Source: an uncultured Clostridia bacterium (GTDB lineage Bacteria > Bacillota > Clostridia > Oscillospirales > Oscillospiraceae). Taken from it: a stretch of DNA of 6,448 nt. Positions 6,414 to 6,448 of this stretch are shown one piece after another. Both the position numbers and the translations under genes were made by a program. Within the stretch, counting starts at the first letter, position 1; the number at the start of each line of letters is the position of its first letter. The stretch spans positions 1 to 6,448 of the forward strand of contig CAMVOG010000141.1 in assembly GCA_947169005.1 (NCBI GenBank). Direction: 5' to 3'. Under the pieces are notes generated by a model. That model was not told the origin of the DNA. It saw nothing but the letters and a program-made list of their open reading frames with translations, and ran no database searches.

Positions 6414-6448
6414 TCAGACCTCTTCCGCGAAGACGTCGTTCAAGTCCA
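6414..6448 (-). CDS. C-terminal end of the gene upstream of trkH, probably trkA
   Basis: On the - strand a frame enters from the right edge and encodes DLNDVFAEEV before a TGA at 6414-6416. Only ten complete codons are visible. An ending of the form LNDVF/LNDIF is, from memory, common at the C terminus of TrkA-type NAD-binding regulatory subunits, and trkA is the usual gene directly before trkH. The 4-nt gap to the trkH ATG fits an operon. The identification is an inference from ten residues and position. Confidence 0.5.
   Translation of the reverse strand, partial: DLNDVFAEEV

Overview
The window looks like chromosomal DNA from a GC-rich member of the Clostridia, plausibly a gut Oscillospiraceae- or Lachnospiraceae-type bacterium. 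This is an inference from three things: strong AGGAGG-type ribosome binding sites, a clostripain-family protease on a Gly/Ser-rich tether, and a preference for G/C-ending codons. No mobile element, RNA gene or CRISPR array is visible.

The left part (about 1-2261) reads on the + strand. It holds the 3' end of an MBOAT (AlgI/DltB-type) membrane acyltransferase gene, then a membrane-anchored SGNH/DltD-like protein (347-1345) whose ribosome binding site overlaps the MBOAT stop codon. A 285-residue membrane-anchored or exported protein that I do not recognise follows (1404-2261). The first two make a familiar pair: MBOAT proteins move acyl groups across the membrane, and SGNH-type partners pass them to, or remove them from, cell-surface polymers. 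The third gene may be an accessory, but only its position suggests this. A strong hairpin terminator (2266-2300) closes the operon.

The right part reads on the - strand and converges on the same terminator. From upstream (right) to downstream (left) it contains the last ten codons of a gene that is probably trkA (6414-6448), a complete trkH potassium-uptake subunit (4961-6409) starting 4 nt after that stop, and, after 42 nt, a large membrane-tethered C11 (clostripain-like) cysteine peptidase (2342-4918). The spacing suggests one transcript for K+ uptake and the peptidase, though a functional link between them is not established.

The least ordinary points are the peptidase architecture (basic cytosolic tail, one transmembrane helix, about 120 residues of Gly/Ser linker with a 12-residue tandem repeat, catalytic domain, second linker of the same style, beta-rich C-terminal region), its position behind trkH, and the unrecognised third gene of the acylation operon. 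I see no clear evidence of an entirely new system.
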